This document shows, in pieces, positions 62,999 through 64,000 of a stretch of 64,000 nt of DNA; position 1 is the stretch's first letter; every line of letters begins with the position of its first letter. A program made the translations under genes and the position numbers. This stretch comes from Phoebastria nigripes (Eukaryota > Chordata > Aves > Procellariiformes > Diomedeidae), in NCBI GenBank assembly GCA_035582835.1, contig JAYKAV010002774.1, positions 788,418 through 852,417 on the forward strand, in the 5' to 3' direction. The notes beneath the pieces are model-generated. The model was not told where the DNA came from and did no database searches. It was given only the letters and a program-made list of their open reading frames with translations.

Positions 62999-63502
62999 CT
63001 GTGGTATGAATATTATGAGAAAGCATATTTTAGTCAGTCAGTAAATACATGTTTACATGATAACAAAACCAAAATAGAGTACTAAACTGTACTACTTCTT
63101 ATAGCCAATTATTCCACTCTGTGGGGGGAAGGCAGATTTAGTATCATGCAGCCAAACTACTGTTCTGTAGTTCAGCATGAACAGATATTATTCCTACAAA
63201 ATCACAAGGTTGCTTCCCACAAACTGATGAAAAACTGGTTTGGGCCTTTACAATCAGAATCACTGAAGTGGAGGTCTGAAGGAGTCCATATCAGATCTGT
63301 GGTACCTGATCAAAATGTGGCTGTGGTTTTACACACACTACATGTGATTCTACATACTGGTTAAGCAGCTTTCGATGTTTCCCTGTTTCAGCCATTAATA
63401 TCTCTACCCACTCTGCTCTCAGGCTGGCACAGCAAGCTNAGCAGCCACGCACAAGTGAACAAGAGTGGGGAACTGAACCATCTAGAAAAAAAGAAAATTT
63501 AC

Positions 63503-63583
63503 CTTTTTTTGTTTTTTCTTTCATTTGAATTAGTTCCATCAACCTGCTGACCCTGAAGCTCAATGAACAGTAGTGCTGCACAT
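63503..63583 (-). CDS. Internal exon upstream of the membrane-segment exon, same unidentified gene
   Basis: This 81-bp minus-strand segment has a strong acceptor (a pyrimidine-rich tract ending CCCATTTTTGCACAG) and a donor AAAAAAAG followed by GTAAAT. In the frame that joins the next exon it reads VQHYCSLSFRVSRLMELIQM and then KEKTKK, a short amphipathic, basic segment. It starts with two bases of a split codon and leaves one base, which joins GT of the exon at 62998 to make a Gly codon, so the two exons fuse without a stop. No start codon or further upstream exon could be placed before the window edge. Family unknown. Confidence rests on the paired splice sites and compatible phase, not on recognised homology. 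Confidence 0.6.
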
Positions 63584-64000
63584 CTGTGCAAAAATGGGAA
63601 GGAGTGATGGATTGGAAGGGTAACTGCCTAAACCATCCCATTTTCTAGAAACTGTTACATCCTAACACTCCAAAACAAATGCCACAGCAGGGAAAATCTC
63701 ATGGAATTAGTCTAGACCTCAAGGCAAGTGCCACTTTTAGTGGCATTTGAGCAATGTTTTGAGAAACAAGTCTATCTATAAATTTTGAAGTGTCATAACT
63801 ACCTCAGGCTGTGTGAGATCCATTATTTGCTGCCAGTTACTTCTTGATCAGTAACGAGACAGTCATTAAATCTTGATGGTTGCCTGTCTCTTTCCACTGA
63901 CTATAGACAGCATCAGGTCAAATATCATATGACATGATAATAGTGATGTCATCATATGTGTTTGTCTAGCTTGTGAAAAACACAAACATGGAATAGAATT

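Overview
The window reads as vertebrate, almost certainly avian, nuclear DNA. It is A+T-rich and poor in CpG, and it carries several CR1 LINE fragments, including a bird-type copy whose 3' end shows the ATTCTATG octamer. It also carries long terminal repeats of a kind very common in bird genomes (TGTCCTGGTTT at one end, AACCACAACA at the other). There is no operon structure, no dense coding and no ribosomal or transfer RNA gene. About fifty isolated single N characters are scattered along the sequence.

Layout. Positions 1-11483 are mostly unannotated unique sequence, with a remnant of an old CR1-like element (about 872-1020), a MIR-like SINE fragment (about 5928-6016), a CR1 tail (about 10121-10226) and two weak plus-strand exon-like pairs (2664-3165 and 8332-8809). 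Positions 11484-15700 hold three LTRs: a complete solo LTR with a perfect target-site duplication (11484-11999), a truncated LTR of a related family (13622-13723) and a complete LTR of that same family (15115-15700). A CR1 tail lies at 16764-16852. Positions 24957-26447 hold a minus-strand solo LTR and a CR1 copy that still shows the end of reverse transcriptase. Positions 37632-39550 are one old CR1-like copy split by a young solo LTR (38084-38680). The remaining long stretches are unique, gene-poor DNA, as expected of a long intron or a gene desert.

Coding content is very low. The only convincing host gene evidence is at the right edge on the minus strand: two exons (63503-63583, then 62866-62998) with good splice sites and matching phase. 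Joined, they give about 70 residues that end in a hydrophobic membrane segment. I do not recognise the protein. If these exons are real, much of the window may be intron or 3' flank of that gene. A degraded PIF/Harbinger-type transposase fragment is likely at about 58427-58840 (minus). Other open frames are listed as unproven candidates.

I found no clear new biological system. The points most worth a second look are the unidentified membrane-protein exons, the pair of near-identical inverted solo LTRs with preserved CRE and TATA motifs, the nested LTR-in-CR1 locus, and a few long or exon-like open frames that need homology and RNA evidence.
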